This document shows positions 8,656 to 16,588 of a stretch of DNA of 64,000 nt, in pieces. The notes under the pieces are model-generated. The model saw only the letters and a list, made by a program, of their open reading frames with translations. It was not told the origin of the DNA and made no database searches. Source of the DNA: Bradyrhizobium monzae (lineage in GTDB: Bacteria > Pseudomonadota > Alphaproteobacteria > Rhizobiales > Xanthobacteraceae); assembly GCF_021458635.1 (NCBI RefSeq), contig NZ_JAIRDQ010000013.1, forward strand, positions 124,001-188,000, in the 5' to 3' direction. Numbering within the stretch: position 1 is the first letter of the stretch; each line of letters begins with the position of its first letter. The position numbers and the translations under genes are program-made.

Positions 8656-9033
8656 CCCCTCTCGGCCAAGACGCGAAAGGATAAGCCTTGGGTCTCGACG
8701 CTGAGGCTGCTCAGTTCCAAGCGCTGGCTGGGTCGAAGAGCTTGAGCGAGAGATAGTCGCGGCGTTCTCGAAAGGCTTTGGCACCCGGCACCTGACCTCC
8801 CGGCGGAAGGCACCAGCCAGGGGCATCTCATCGCCGATGGTTCACGGCAAACGCGATCGCCTTTTCTTCGCTTTTGTTTCCAACTCTACGCCTGAGCGCA
8901 GCGACCTCTTGTGCAGCCGAACCGAGCGGCGCCACAACTTCTTCCGGGGTTGCTGTTCAGCGCACGGACCACCTGGCCTCTTGATGGCTCGATCTGGCCG
9001 AAGAGCGGCTGCGCCTCGATCGCCTGAACGCAA

Positions 9034-9105
9034 CGCCAGCGGTTCGACTTTCTTCCCCTGGGCTACGCCCATTCCTCGCGAGGCAAGAAAGTCGCCCCGC
9101 TGGCG
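9034..9105. repeat. Large inverted repeat upstream of DUF736 gene, copy A
   Basis: Arms 9034-9054 and 9085-9105 pair over 21 bp with two mismatches, around a 30-base loop. It is followed by a CTCCGCTGCGCTGCGG stretch like that after the 6823 hairpin, then 111 bp to the DUF736 start. The shared architecture with 6823-6900 suggests a common leader element. Confidence 0.75.
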
Positions 9106-9216
9106 TCCTCCGCTGCGCTGCGGCCCGCGGGCGGGTGCGTCGTCGATCGTCTTCGGCCTGTAGATCGCCATCGAGGCCGCGGTGGTCGCGGCTCGAAACA
9201 GCAAAGGAGAAGTAAC

Positions 9217-9537
9217 ATGGCTAACATCGGTTCTTTCAAGAAGATCGGCAGCGACTTCCAGGGCGAGATCGTCACCCTCAGCCTCCAGACCAAGGGCGTC
9301 CGCATCGTGCCCGAGGCCAACCGCACCAACGAGAACGCCCCCAGCCACCGCGTCTTCGTCGGCCGGGCCGAGATCGGGGCCGCCTGGTCGAAGCGCTCCG
9401 AGGAGGGCCGCGACTATCTCTCGCTCAAGCTCGATGACCCCTCGTTCAACGCACCGATCTACGCCAACCTGTTCAACGACGAGGACGGCGACGGCTTCAG
9501 CCTGATCTGGTCGCGGCCCCGTAAGAACGGCGACTGA
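9217..9537 (+). CDS. DUF736 family protein, copy A
   Basis: A 106-residue protein of the DUF736 family, which is frequent on rhizobial and agrobacterial plasmids and ICEs. The conserved features are GSFKK near the start, a central RVFVGRAEIGAAW and the C-terminal YANLF-(5)-DGFSLIWSRP pattern. Function is unknown; the family is often found near antirestriction genes. AAAGGAG lies a few bases before the ATG. The encoded protein appears identical to copy B at 13691. A strong terminator follows within 15 bp of the stop, so it is a single-gene unit. Confidence 0.9.
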   Translation: MANIGSFKKIGSDFQGEIVTLSLQTKGVRIVPEANRTNENAPSHRVFVGRAEIGAAWSKRSEEGRDYLSLKLDDPSFNAPIYANLFNDEDGDGFSLIWSRPRKNGD

Positions 9538-9549
9538 GGTCGCCAAAAA

Positions 9550-9575
9550 GCCCCGCCCGGTCCGCCGGGCGGGGC
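9550..9575 (+). terminator. GC-rich hairpin terminator after DUF736 copy A
   Basis: GCCCCGCCCGG and its complement flank a TCCG loop. The stem follows an A-run and ends with CTTCTC, a weak T tract. The same hairpin follows copy B. Confidence 0.75.
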
Positions 9576-9800
9576 TTCTCAATTCGAGGTAACTGCGAGT
9601 TCGGACGCGTGCGGGCGGGTCGAGCCGCTCGGGTCCCACTGGTATTCAGTCTGCCGCGCGTCTTTTGTTGGCCCGTGCGTATGGCGACGCGATCGGTGTT
9701 GAAATCTGTGAGATCGGTCGATTCTTGCGCCATTATAACTATCCGGCCCTTGGTAGTGTAGGCGCTCGTCAACCCCGCCCGAGGTCTGAAGGGGCGAAAG

Positions 9801-10751
9801 CTAAACTATATCGATCGACTTTTTGATCTCGGCGAGTATCTGCTCGAATGTCGGCCTACCGGCGTAATAGAGCGCTCTGCTGCGCTCATAGGCGTCGGTG
9901 TAGAGTGCGCGCGTTTTCGCGTCCCTCAAGATGAACGCTTCGTTTTCAGCAATGTTCTGATTGTCGTCCTTGCGAAAGCGCGCCTGCTTGTGGGTCTTGT
10001 AGGCATCAGTGCCAATAAACTTCTGAACCTCGGGCCGTCGCAACAGCTCATAGACATCGTAGTAGTGGCGCATGAATCCGACCGGATCGCTACGGTCGGC
10101 CTGCTGCTTGCGGAATTTCGTAGAGATCGTTTGCAGTTTTTCGACAAAAGTGTAGCCGGGGTCGTAGCAAGGAACCGCTTTGGCTCGGTTGTCGATGACA
10201 TCCACATTGCTAGCAACGGCCCGGTCGTAAAGCCAGGAACTGATGTCTTTTGGCGTGTTTGGGGCCACGGTGTCGAAGCCGACCTCCAGCAGGACGCCTT
10301 CGCGCAGACCTTCCATGGCCTCGACGACCGTTGTGTGGTTCAGCTTGATGCCCGCGCTCCGATAGTTCGGCACATCATCGAACGCGGTGTCCCTTTCGAC
10401 TGCCGTAATGCCGTCGATCTTGATCGTCTGCGTCAGCCAGTCGTAGAATTCGGTCCGTGTCTTGATTTGCGCTGCACTGTTCTGATTCTTCCCCGGTTTC
10501 ACATCCCGGTCCTTCGGAGGCTCAATCAGGATATCGATATCCTCCGAAAACCGGTTGATGATCTGATGTCCCTTGGAAAGGGATGTGCCGCCCTTCAGCT
10601 GAAATGTGAAGCCAAGCTGCCGAAGCCCGCAAAGGCAATGCATGATCCAGTAGTCTTTTTCGACGAGTGCGGGATCAATGCCCTTTTCTTCCGCCACGAT
10701 CCGGATCAGGTCGGCAAATTGCGGATGGTTGTGGAGGGAATCACGCGGCAT
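9801..10751 (-). CDS. AbiEii/AbiGii-type nucleotidyltransferase toxin
   Basis: A 316-residue protein of the nucleotidyl transferase AbiEii/AbiGii toxin family. The GGTSLSK motif near residue 55 and FSEDIDI near residue 68 form the pol-beta-like active site, followed by EKDYWI-type N-terminal and YKTHKQ C-terminal features. Such toxins modify tRNA or other targets and cause growth arrest, giving phage defence or element maintenance. Its start overlaps the upstream gene by 11 bp, the usual type IV toxin-antitoxin arrangement. The pair lies between the two 690-bp repeats. Confidence 0.85.
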   Translation of the reverse strand: MPRDSLHNHPQFADLIRIVAEEKGIDPALVEKDYWIMHCLCGLRQLGFTFQLKGGTSLSKGHQIINRFSEDIDILIEPPKDRDVKPGKNQNSAAQIKTRTEFYDWLTQTIKIDGITAVERDTAFDDVPNYRSAGIKLNHTTVVEAMEGLREGVLLEVGFDTVAPNTPKDISSWLYDRAVASNVDVIDNRAKAVPCYDPGYTFVEKLQTISTKFRKQQADRSDPVGFMRHYYDVYELLRRPEVQKFIGTDAYKTHKQARFRKDDNQNIAENEAFILRDAKTRALYTDAYERSRALYYAGRPTFEQILAEIKKSIDIV

Positions 10752-11334
10752 GCAGTTCGTCCGCTCTCAGCACACGATCGAAGAACTTCTTCGTTCTTTC
10801 GTTTCCATAATCGCGAACCGCGCGGCGTAAGCGCCGCCGGTCGGTCGATGCGGCACGCTGCATCACCCGCTTCAAGACGTCATCCTTGGCTTCCGCAAGC
10901 TGATCGACGTTGTTGACGAGATCGACAAGCAGAAACTCCTTCGTGAGCGACTTCGGAAAGCGCGGCTTCACGCGAAACGCGAACTTGCGGTTGCCAAGCT
11001 GAAACTCGCCGTGGCGCTTGTGATTGTAGACGACCGTCTTGTCATAGAGCTGCGTCGTTCCCACACCGAGGCTGTTGTAAGCATTGGGGGAGGCCAGCAG
11101 AAACGGATCGTTCTTGAGGAAAGCGCCGACCACTTCCTTGTCGGAAGCCGGCGCCGGGCCGAACGCGGTTTCCTTCGGATAGGCGTAAAGTCCGCCCGAA
11201 AGCTTCTTGAGCATGCCGCTCTCAACCAGCTGCTTGAGGTGCCGATCGACGGATGTCGACCAGCGGGCCAAATCCGCTCGCCGATAGGCTTGGCCGGGCT
11301 TCAGGCGCTTCTTGAGGGCATCGAGCTTCGTCAT
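10741..11334 (-). CDS. AbiEi-like antitoxin/regulator (DUF6088-type)
   Basis: A 197-residue protein with an N-terminal winged-helix segment (YRRADLARWS...HLKQLVESGMLKKL), then a conserved body with LLASPNAYNSLG and YNHKRHGEF. It is encoded just ahead of the AbiEii-like toxin and overlaps it. Antitoxins of this type bind DNA and repress their own operon. A 14-bp dyad at 11348-11361, 13 bp before the start, is a good candidate operator. Confidence 0.8.
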   Translation of the reverse strand: MTKLDALKKRLKPGQAYRRADLARWSTSVDRHLKQLVESGMLKKLSGGLYAYPKETAFGPAPASDKEVVGAFLKNDPFLLASPNAYNSLGVGTTQLYDKTVVYNHKRHGEFQLGNRKFAFRVKPRFPKSLTKEFLLVDLVNNVDQLAEAKDDVLKRVMQRAASTDRRRLRRAVRDYGNERTKKFFDRVLRADELHAA

Positions 11335-11347
11335 GGCTTGGAGTATA

Positions 11348-11361
11348 AGTCAGAACTGACT
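11348..11361. promoter_or_regulatory. Dyad operator upstream of the AbiE-like operon
   Basis: AGTCAGAACTGACT has perfect 6-bp arms around AA. It lies 14 bp upstream of the antitoxin start, where an autorepressor would bind. Assignment is by position and symmetry only. Confidence 0.5.
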
Positions 11362-11614
11362 GTTTGCAAGTTATTTCATTGAAAAATCATGCATCGACTT
11401 GGCATAAGGTACTGAAATTTCAACCGAACCCTGGCTCGATCCGGAAGGCTCCTACGTCAAAGACACAGAGCTTCCGAACGCTTAGACTTCGGCACTTCAT
11501 CTTGATCACATCGCGCACGTGGCGCATCGCAAGCCTCTCCGTCGGCATCCAGGTCCCCCTTCGCAAAGCCGAAAGGGCGGATCTATGGGAGCCGAAGAGG
11601 CCTCGTCATCTTGG

Positions 11615-11720
11615 CGGCATCATCCCGGAATGGTGGGCGCCATCATCTCGGAACGGGCGGGCGAGATCAAATCGGAACGGTGGGCGGGATCATTCCGGAA
11701 TGCTGGGCGACATCGAGCGG
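11615..11720 (+). repeat. Tandem 22-24-bp repeats, probable IS21-family terminus remnant
   Basis: Four and a half degenerate copies of a unit like GGCATCATCCCGGAATGGTG follow one another. Multiple short repeats of this look are typical of the ends of IS21-family elements, where the transposase binds, but no istA or istB gene is nearby. A remnant end after deletion is the simplest reading. Confidence 0.5.
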
Positions 11721-11724
11721 AATC

Positions 11725-11787
11725 AGCGCGCGCGATCTGCGCAATCGTACAATTCGCCTCGTGCAGACGGGAACAGATCTGCTGAGC
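11725..11787 (+). pseudogene. C-terminal fragment of a DUF2285 (FseA/RovC-type) protein
   Basis: The frame reads RDLRNRTIRLVQTGTDLL, closely matching the C-terminal helix-turn-helix of the complete FseA-like protein at 25607-26378 (HDLRSRTIRLVQSGLAL). Only about 20 codons survive before the sequence degenerates. It may be the lost tail of fseA copy 1, whose start is stranded at 22109. Confidence 0.6.
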
Positions 11788-11884
11788 TGGGCGACGACGC
11801 CCAAAACTTCATGGAAATGGGACAGGGCCTTCACTCGGTAATAGTCGCTTTGATCCCGCAAGGCGCTTCGTCATCGTTTCTGGC

Positions 11885-12346
11885 TCACAACAGACGTGGG
11901 TCAAGAACGAAAGGCTCGACAGAGATCACAGAGATCCGCGCCGCGCCCTTGTGAGTGTGGTTGATCAGGATGTTGACGTCGGGGGACTGATCTACAGGGA
12001 CGATGGCAGAGGGAACGCGGAGGAGGGGTGTCGCGAGCGAGGCGTGCCATTGATCACCTCGTTGCTGGGTCCAAACTTCCTGGCGCCGCCAATCGGCGGG
12101 CAGATCGCTTAAGCCCAGCGTCTCGACGCCAAGGTCATCTGGCCCATCGTAGCGCACCATCATAAGCGCGGGCATGAGAGCTGGATCCTCGATATGGACC
12201 AGTTTTTCCAACACGCACAGCGCAGGCGACGTGCTGCAGTAGGTGACAGGCCGTCCGACCGTATTCCAGCGTCCGTCAAAAAGCGGGCCATAGCCACCAT
12301 CGAACGTCTTGGCATGCTGTATGCCCGACAAACGCCAAAGAAGCAT
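11885..12346 (-). CDS. RES-domain toxin
   Basis: A 153-residue RES-family protein. The characteristic residues are present: WR near residue 4, the GGR/NTVGRPVTYCS region (GRWNTVGRPVTY), the ALCVLEKLVH helix and the late NILINHTHKGA. Studied RES toxins degrade NAD+ and block growth. The ATG at 12346 shares its first base with the stop of the upstream antitoxin gene, so the two are coupled. Reading further upstream in the same frame gives no family match. Confidence 0.85.
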   Translation of the reverse strand: MLLWRLSGIQHAKTFDGGYGPLFDGRWNTVGRPVTYCSTSPALCVLEKLVHIEDPALMPALMMVRYDGPDDLGVETLGLSDLPADWRRQEVWTQQRGDQWHASLATPLLRVPSAIVPVDQSPDVNILINHTHKGAARISVISVEPFVLDPRLL

Positions 12347-12777
12347 CAGGCGGCGGCGCCCCACGCGATCTTGCCGAGTATGGTCTCGATGACGCGGGCG
12401 CCAGTTTCGGTTTGTGCTACCGCCAACGGCGTCTCGCCATGAAGTTCTGCTAACGAACGCCGGAGCCATATATTGGCCTTGTCGGCGTCGCCGAAGGTCT
12501 CCTCGGCAAGTGTCTGCACCCGCAGCAATCGCACTGCCCGGTCGGATTCTTCCACGGTGAGCGGTTGCTTTTTCTCCGCGCGATGCCGGCGCGTTCGTTG
12601 CGGAATGACGAACAATTCGATTTCCTGATCACTAAGTCCCGCCTTCGCCAGCCCATGCAGCGCGGTCAGGGGAAGCCGCTTTCGTACCGCCAGGGCGAGG
12701 TCCGCCTGCGAGCGTATGACCCCTCCAAGGACCGAGCGTCCACCCAGCTTCCTTGCTACGATTTCGACGATGGACAC
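12346..12777 (-). CDS. MbcA/ParS/Xre-type (DUF2384) antitoxin
   Basis: A 143-residue antitoxin of the Xre/MbcA/ParS family, the standard partner of RES toxins. The N-terminus VEIVARKLGGRSVLGGVIRS leads into an HTH region with LTALHGLAKAGLSDQEI. The C-terminal toxin-binding domain has ETFGDADKANIWLRRSLAELHGETPL, then TETGARVIETILGKIAWGA (quoted in pieces). I chose the GTG at 12777 because GGGAGG lies 5 nt upstream. An ATG at 12825 in the same frame would fall inside the operator palindrome. Confidence 0.8.
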   Translation of the reverse strand: MSIVEIVARKLGGRSVLGGVIRSQADLALAVRKRLPLTALHGLAKAGLSDQEIELFVIPQRTRRHRAEKKQPLTVEESDRAVRLLRVQTLAEETFGDADKANIWLRRSLAELHGETPLAVAQTETGARVIETILGKIAWGAAA

Positions 12778-12800
12778 AGGGGCCTCCCAGAACCTGGCGG

Positions 12801-12829
12801 CAATATGCCGTATAGATAGCGGCATATTG
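12801..12829. promoter_or_regulatory. Operator palindrome of the RES/Xre module
   Basis: CAATATGCCG and its exact complement CGGCATATTG flank a 9-bp spacer, 24 bp upstream of the chosen antitoxin start. Antitoxins of this family autorepress through such dyads, so this is the likely operator. Confidence 0.65.
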
Positions 12830-13360
12830 CCGAATTTGCAAGGGCTCCACACAGGCCCGCCTGCGAGGAGCCGGAGTGGGGACAGGGTCGTCGGGGCAGG
12901 TACTTTCGATGCAGGGGCATGTTGGCACCGCTGGCAACCGCATCCACGCACCGGGAACCGTCCTGAACGACAAGTTTGGGAGCGCAGATCTTGGAGCGAC
13001 TATCTTACCGCGCTTCAGAGCCGAAATCCGGTCATTCGAGCGCGCGGGATCATCGACACTGCAGCCTTTCGACCTATCGGCGCGTTATCGAAGAGAAAGG
13101 CAAAGGCCGTCTTCCGCAATGCAATCTGATTTCTCCACCAGGATCTCCCTATCGGATTCGCTCTCCTCGAGCTCCTCCAACAGCTTGTCCACGCACGCAA
13201 TCTCATCAGAAAGCTGGTCGCCGTCGGCCGATCTGAACTCAAGCTCCTGTCTATCCTTTCAAGGGCCTTGTATTGGCCCACACGAAGGCAGGCAGGGCAT
13301 TGCAGGGCGAATTATTCCAGGCAATCGAATCCATCTCTTCCTTCGCTAGTGTTGTTTTCT
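12830..13360. other. Intergenic region, no gene recognised
   Basis: About 530 bp between the RES/Xre promoter and repeat copy B. Several short ORFs exist on both strands. One minus-strand frame reads a Glu/Ser-rich helical stretch (DKLLEELEES), but none resembles a family I know. Confidence 0.4.
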
Positions 13361-13508
13361 CCACGCCTGAGCGTAGCGACCTCTTGTGCAGCCCAACCGA
13401 GCGGCGCCACAACTTCTTCCGGGGATGCTGTTCAGCGCACGGACCACCTGGCCTCTTGATGGCTCGATCTGGCCGAAGAGCGGCTGCGCCTCGATCGCCT
13501 GAACGCAA

Positions 13509-13580
13509 CGCCAGCGGCTCGACTTTCTTCCCCTGGGCTACGCCCATTCCTCGCGAGGCAAGAAAGTCGCCCCGCTGGCG
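13509..13580. repeat. Large inverted repeat upstream of DUF736 gene, copy B
   Basis: Arms 13509-13529 and 13560-13580 pair over 21 bp with two mismatches. One loop-proximal arm base differs from copy A, yet the pairing is kept. Confidence 0.75.
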
Positions 13581-13690
13581 TCCTCCGCTGCGCTGCGGCC
13601 CGCGGGCGGGTGCGTCGTCGATCGTCTTCGGCCTGTAGATCGCCATCGAGGCCGCGGTGGTCGCGGCTCGAAACAGCAAGGAGAAGTAAC

Positions 13691-14011
13691 ATGGCTAACA
13701 TCGGTTCTTTCAAGAAGATCGGCAGCGACTTCCAGGGCGAGATCGTCACCCTCAGCCTCCAGACCAAGGGCGTCCGCATCGTGCCCGAGGCCAACCGCAC
13801 CAACGAGAACGCCCCGAGCCACCGCGTCTTCGTCGGCCGGGCCGAGATCGGGGCCGCCTGGTCGAAGCGCTCCGAGGAGGGCCGCGACTATCTCTCGCTC
13901 AAGCTCGACGACCCCTCGTTCAACGCACCGATCTACGCCAACCTGTTCAACGACGAGGACGGCGACGGCTTCAGCCTGATCTGGTCGCGGCCCCGTAAGA
14001 ACGGCGACTGA
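13691..14011 (+). CDS. DUF736 family protein, copy B
   Basis: Encodes what appears to be the same 106 residues as copy A at 9217, including GRAEIGAAW and DGFSLIWSRP. AAGGAG precedes the ATG by 6 nt. Having two identical single-gene units, each with its own hairpin leader and terminator, suggests a dosage effect or simply a repeat left by duplication of the segment. Confidence 0.9.
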   Translation: MANIGSFKKIGSDFQGEIVTLSLQTKGVRIVPEANRTNENAPSHRVFVGRAEIGAAWSKRSEEGRDYLSLKLDDPSFNAPIYANLFNDEDGDGFSLIWSRPRKNGD

Positions 14012-14023
14012 GGTCGCCAAAAA

Positions 14024-14049
14024 GCCCCGCCCGGTCCGCCGGGCGGGGC
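14024..14049 (+). terminator. GC-rich hairpin terminator after DUF736 copy B
   Basis: Same GCCCCGCCCGG stem and TCCG loop as copy A. The repeat ends here; downstream the bases read CGTTTCGC instead of CTTCTCAA. Confidence 0.75.
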
Positions 14050-14687
14050 GTTTCGCTCGCCCGGGCATCAAAGAATAGTCGCGAGGCCACTGCGCTTCAG
14101 CGCCTCGCGTTGATCGACTTTCGCGGTCCTGTCCGTGAACGATCTGCGGATCGTCGACATCCTTTCATCCGGCGAGGAAGCACCGTGCCGGTTCGATTCC
14201 TCCGACGCCTCTCGTCGCGGAAAAATGCGGCAGGATTCGTTGAGCGCTCCAACGGTTCATCCGCTGATGGCAACTCGGTATCAACTGGGATGCATAACGC
14301 GAGAGCGCTTGCACTCTGCCGCGCCCGATCGGGTTACTTGTGCAGCGATCAGTGCAATCACGATGATCACGATGAGCATCTAATCGCACGCTGTCGGGGG
14401 TTAGAGAGGCTTCAAAGTCGCAACGATCGATGGATCGGCCAACTGGAACTGCGCCAAAAAGCGCTGCAGCCCTAAGGTCCGGCATTACGAACATCATCCC
14501 TGAACGGATGTACGCGTTAGATTCAGAAATAGCCGCCGTTACTCAAGACTCGGGTTGTCGTGTTCGGTCGTGTCCGCTCGAAGACGTTTATGTCCCTAAT
14601 CGGACGCGCGAGGCGCAAGTCTTCCGTCTTTGCCGCTCGCAGCATATGTTTTTGGGTTCTCTCCAAGCAAGGCGCGCTCGCTTCTGG
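14050..14687. other. Intergenic region, no gene recognised
   Basis: About 640 bp with no convincing gene. Near its right end are two one-mismatch NifA-like sites, TGT-N10-ACG, at roughly 14569 and 14591. They are 100-120 bp upstream of the sigma54-type promoter, where an activator would be expected. Confidence 0.45.
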
Positions 14688-14703
14688 TGGCACGCCAATT
14701 GCT
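14688..14703 (+). promoter_or_regulatory. Sigma54-type -24/-12 promoter ahead of the radical SAM/IDO-like cluster
   Basis: TGGCACGCCAATTGCT is a full consensus match with GG at 14689-14690 and GC at 14701-14702. It differs from the promoter at 4568 by one base. The first decayed ORF starts at 14794 and the first intact gene at 15096. I infer NifA/RpoN-controlled expression in nodules. Confidence 0.75.
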
Positions 14704-14793
14704 GGTCCACAGTGATGGAGTTTGTTGGGCCGTGTCGCTCAGCGCAAGCATGCAACGGCGCGCCAATGTCGGCCCCGATTTGGAGGAAGCCAG

Positions 14794-15024
14794 ATGAAGC
14801 TTGGTGTCCGTTTCGAACTTCGATTGCTCCCCAGGGGTGAGGGGGACCGGACAGAAGTTGTGCGCGAGCCCGCTGGACCGGGCCGAGTTCGCCCAGCGAT
14901 TCCGCTTTCGTCACATCTGGGGGCTCGCGCATCATTTTTCGAGGAATCCTTCAGCGCCGTGTTTGAAGCATCGGGTGCCGCTTCGCGACAGACGAACAAT
15001 GTTCGCCTCGGCTGCGAGGTCTGA
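14794..15024 (+). pseudogene. Remnant of a luciferase-like (LLM class) flavin monooxygenase
   Basis: GGAGGA precedes an ATG at 14794, and MKLGVRFEL resembles the start of luciferase-like monooxygenases. In another frame the DNA reads DRAEFAQRFRFRHIWGLAHHF, matching the family's ALDQAELADRLGFDHVW...EHHF helix. The end returns to the first frame with ASRQTNNVRLGCEV. At least two frameshifts and a truncation after about 75 codons make it non-functional. It was probably the first gene under the 14688 promoter. Confidence 0.65.
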
Positions 15025-15095
15025 TTATCGTCGTCGAACGAACTCAGCCGCCATCGTGTCCTGCCCCGCACGCAAACGCTGAAGGAGTCCAAAAG

Positions 15096-16571
15096 ATGCG
15101 CGCGCCAAGCTATTCCGAAGCCTTGGAGTTCGCGATCGATCGGTCGTACGACATCAACATTGACATGTTGAGGTCGCGAAATTTGCACCTTGACACGTTT
15201 AACGATTATCTCGTCGGTACATATCCGCCTCTTAAGGCAATGGGGGACTTCAATCCCGAAAAGTTGTTGGATCGGATTGCCCCGTCAATTGATCTGTATT
15301 TTCACATCCCCTTCTGCCATCAAAATTGTACCTTTTGCCACTTCGGCAAGCAGATTAATCCACCTCGCGGGCGAATCGAACGTTACTTGGCAGCTCTAGA
15401 AAAGGAGATGAGTTGGTCGGAGGCGGCGCTTGCCGGCAGAACCATTGAGACAGCCTTCATTGGAGGCGGCACCCCTTCATTTTTGACGAACGATCAACTC
15501 AAAACGCTGTTTGGTATGATCAAGCAGCGCTTTGATTTGTCCAAGTCCGAAGTGAGTTTCGAATTACATCCCGCTCTCGGGAAGCAAGTGGACGCTGTAG
15601 ATCGCGTGTCGGCTTTACTGAGAGGCGGCGTAAATCGCTTCGTTCTCGGTGTTCAAACTCTCGATCGAAGTATTTTGCGCATCCTCAACCGCGGGCACGG
15701 TGTAGACGAGGTGATGCAGACAGTGAAATTGCTGAACGACATGGGCGTTGGGAATCTATCCCTCGACCTCATGTATGGGTTGCCGCAGCAAACGCTTCGG
15801 AGTTGGTACGACTCCCTCATCGGCCTCATCGTTATGGGAATAGAGAAGTTCAATGTATTCCCATTGATGTTCAAATCGACGGACCTCGTAGCCCGCCATT
15901 TGGCTAGCGGACGATATCAATTCGCCGGGGCTAAGGAGCGCATTATAATGCATTTCATGGCGGAGCACATCCTTACGAGCCTCGGCTATCGCCATGGGCC
16001 GATTTTCTATTGGACTAAGAGGTCGCAGCCGCACTCCGTTCAACAGGCCCGCAAATACGATTCCTGGAACGACAATAACCTGGTCCCGTTTGGAGTTAGC
16101 GGATTTGGTTACATGAGTGAGTGCCAGTTCTATAACGAGGTAGATTTGGATCGCTACTTGGACAAGGTTGAGGCGGGCGAGAAACCGGTGTGGAAGGGTG
16201 CCGTCTTGTCGCGAGACGATCTCATGCGCAGAACGGTCATATTCGCTTTGCGAAGCAGCGGCGTGTTGCTCTCCCGTTTCGAGCAGGAATTTGGGGTGTC
16301 CCTCGAGGGGTACTTTGCTCGCGAGCTTAAAATCCTGAATGAGGCAGGACTCATCTGCATTTCAAATGATGGCCTGCTTTCGTTAACAGCTTCCGGCATT
16401 GTCAATTCGGGCGCAGTGTCATTGCGATTTTTCTCGGATAGCGTGCTTGAGCAGGTCGCGTACAATGACAGCAGGATAAAAGACAAACGAACTGATCCTC
16501 TCGAAAAGCACGACTACTCGCCGGCCGCAAGATACGGGTCAAGCGCCGAGATGAAGGCTGTTTTTCAATGA
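15096..16571 (+). CDS. HemN/HemW-like radical SAM protein
   Basis: A 491-residue radical SAM enzyme. The 4Fe-4S motif is CHQNCTFC (C74, C78, C81) in the HemN-type context YFHIPFC, followed by the SAM-binding GGGTP at 123-127 and a HemN-like C-terminal domain from about residue 370. HemN oxidises coproporphyrinogen III without oxygen; the related HemW and HutW bind or handle heme. This one is more divergent, so the reaction cannot be named. GAAGGAG sits 8 nt before the ATG. The next gene starts 17 bp after the stop and encodes an IDO-like heme protein, which suggests a heme-related role. Base composition looks lower in GC than the flanking transfer genes. Confidence 0.8.
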   Translation: MRAPSYSEALEFAIDRSYDINIDMLRSRNLHLDTFNDYLVGTYPPLKAMGDFNPEKLLDRIAPSIDLYFHIPFCHQNCTFCHFGKQINPPRGRIERYLAALEKEMSWSEAALAGRTIETAFIGGGTPSFLTNDQLKTLFGMIKQRFDLSKSEVSFELHPALGKQVDAVDRVSALLRGGVNRFVLGVQTLDRSILRILNRGHGVDEVMQTVKLLNDMGVGNLSLDLMYGLPQQTLRSWYDSLIGLIVMGIEKFNVFPLMFKSTDLVARHLASGRYQFAGAKERIIMHFMAEHILTSLGYRHGPIFYWTKRSQPHSVQQARKYDSWNDNNLVPFGVSGFGYMSECQFYNEVDLDRYLDKVEAGEKPVWKGAVLSRDDLMRRTVIFALRSSGVLLSRFEQEFGVSLEGYFARELKILNEAGLICISNDGLLSLTASGIVNSGAVSLRFFSDSVLEQVAYNDSRIKDKRTDPLEKHDYSPAARYGSSAEMKAVFQ

Positions 16572-16588
16572 GGTAGGTATCCTCAGCT

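Larger units (their letters stand above)
8887..9578 (+). repeat. 690-bp direct repeat, copy A (contains hairpin, DUF736 gene, terminator)
   Basis: This stretch is almost base-for-base the same as 13361-14049, in the same orientation, with only scattered single differences. Similarity starts at the CGCCTGAGCG region and ends in the terminator hairpin. Each copy carries a large imperfect hairpin, a DUF736 gene and a rho-independent terminator. The two copies flank 3.8 kb with two toxin-antitoxin modules, so recombination between them would delete that cargo. Confidence 0.9.
13361..14049 (+). repeat. 690-bp direct repeat, copy B
   Basis: Second copy of the 8887-9578 unit, same orientation, with the same hairpin, DUF736 gene and terminator. 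Differences are single bases, which points to recent duplication or ongoing gene conversion. Confidence 0.9.
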
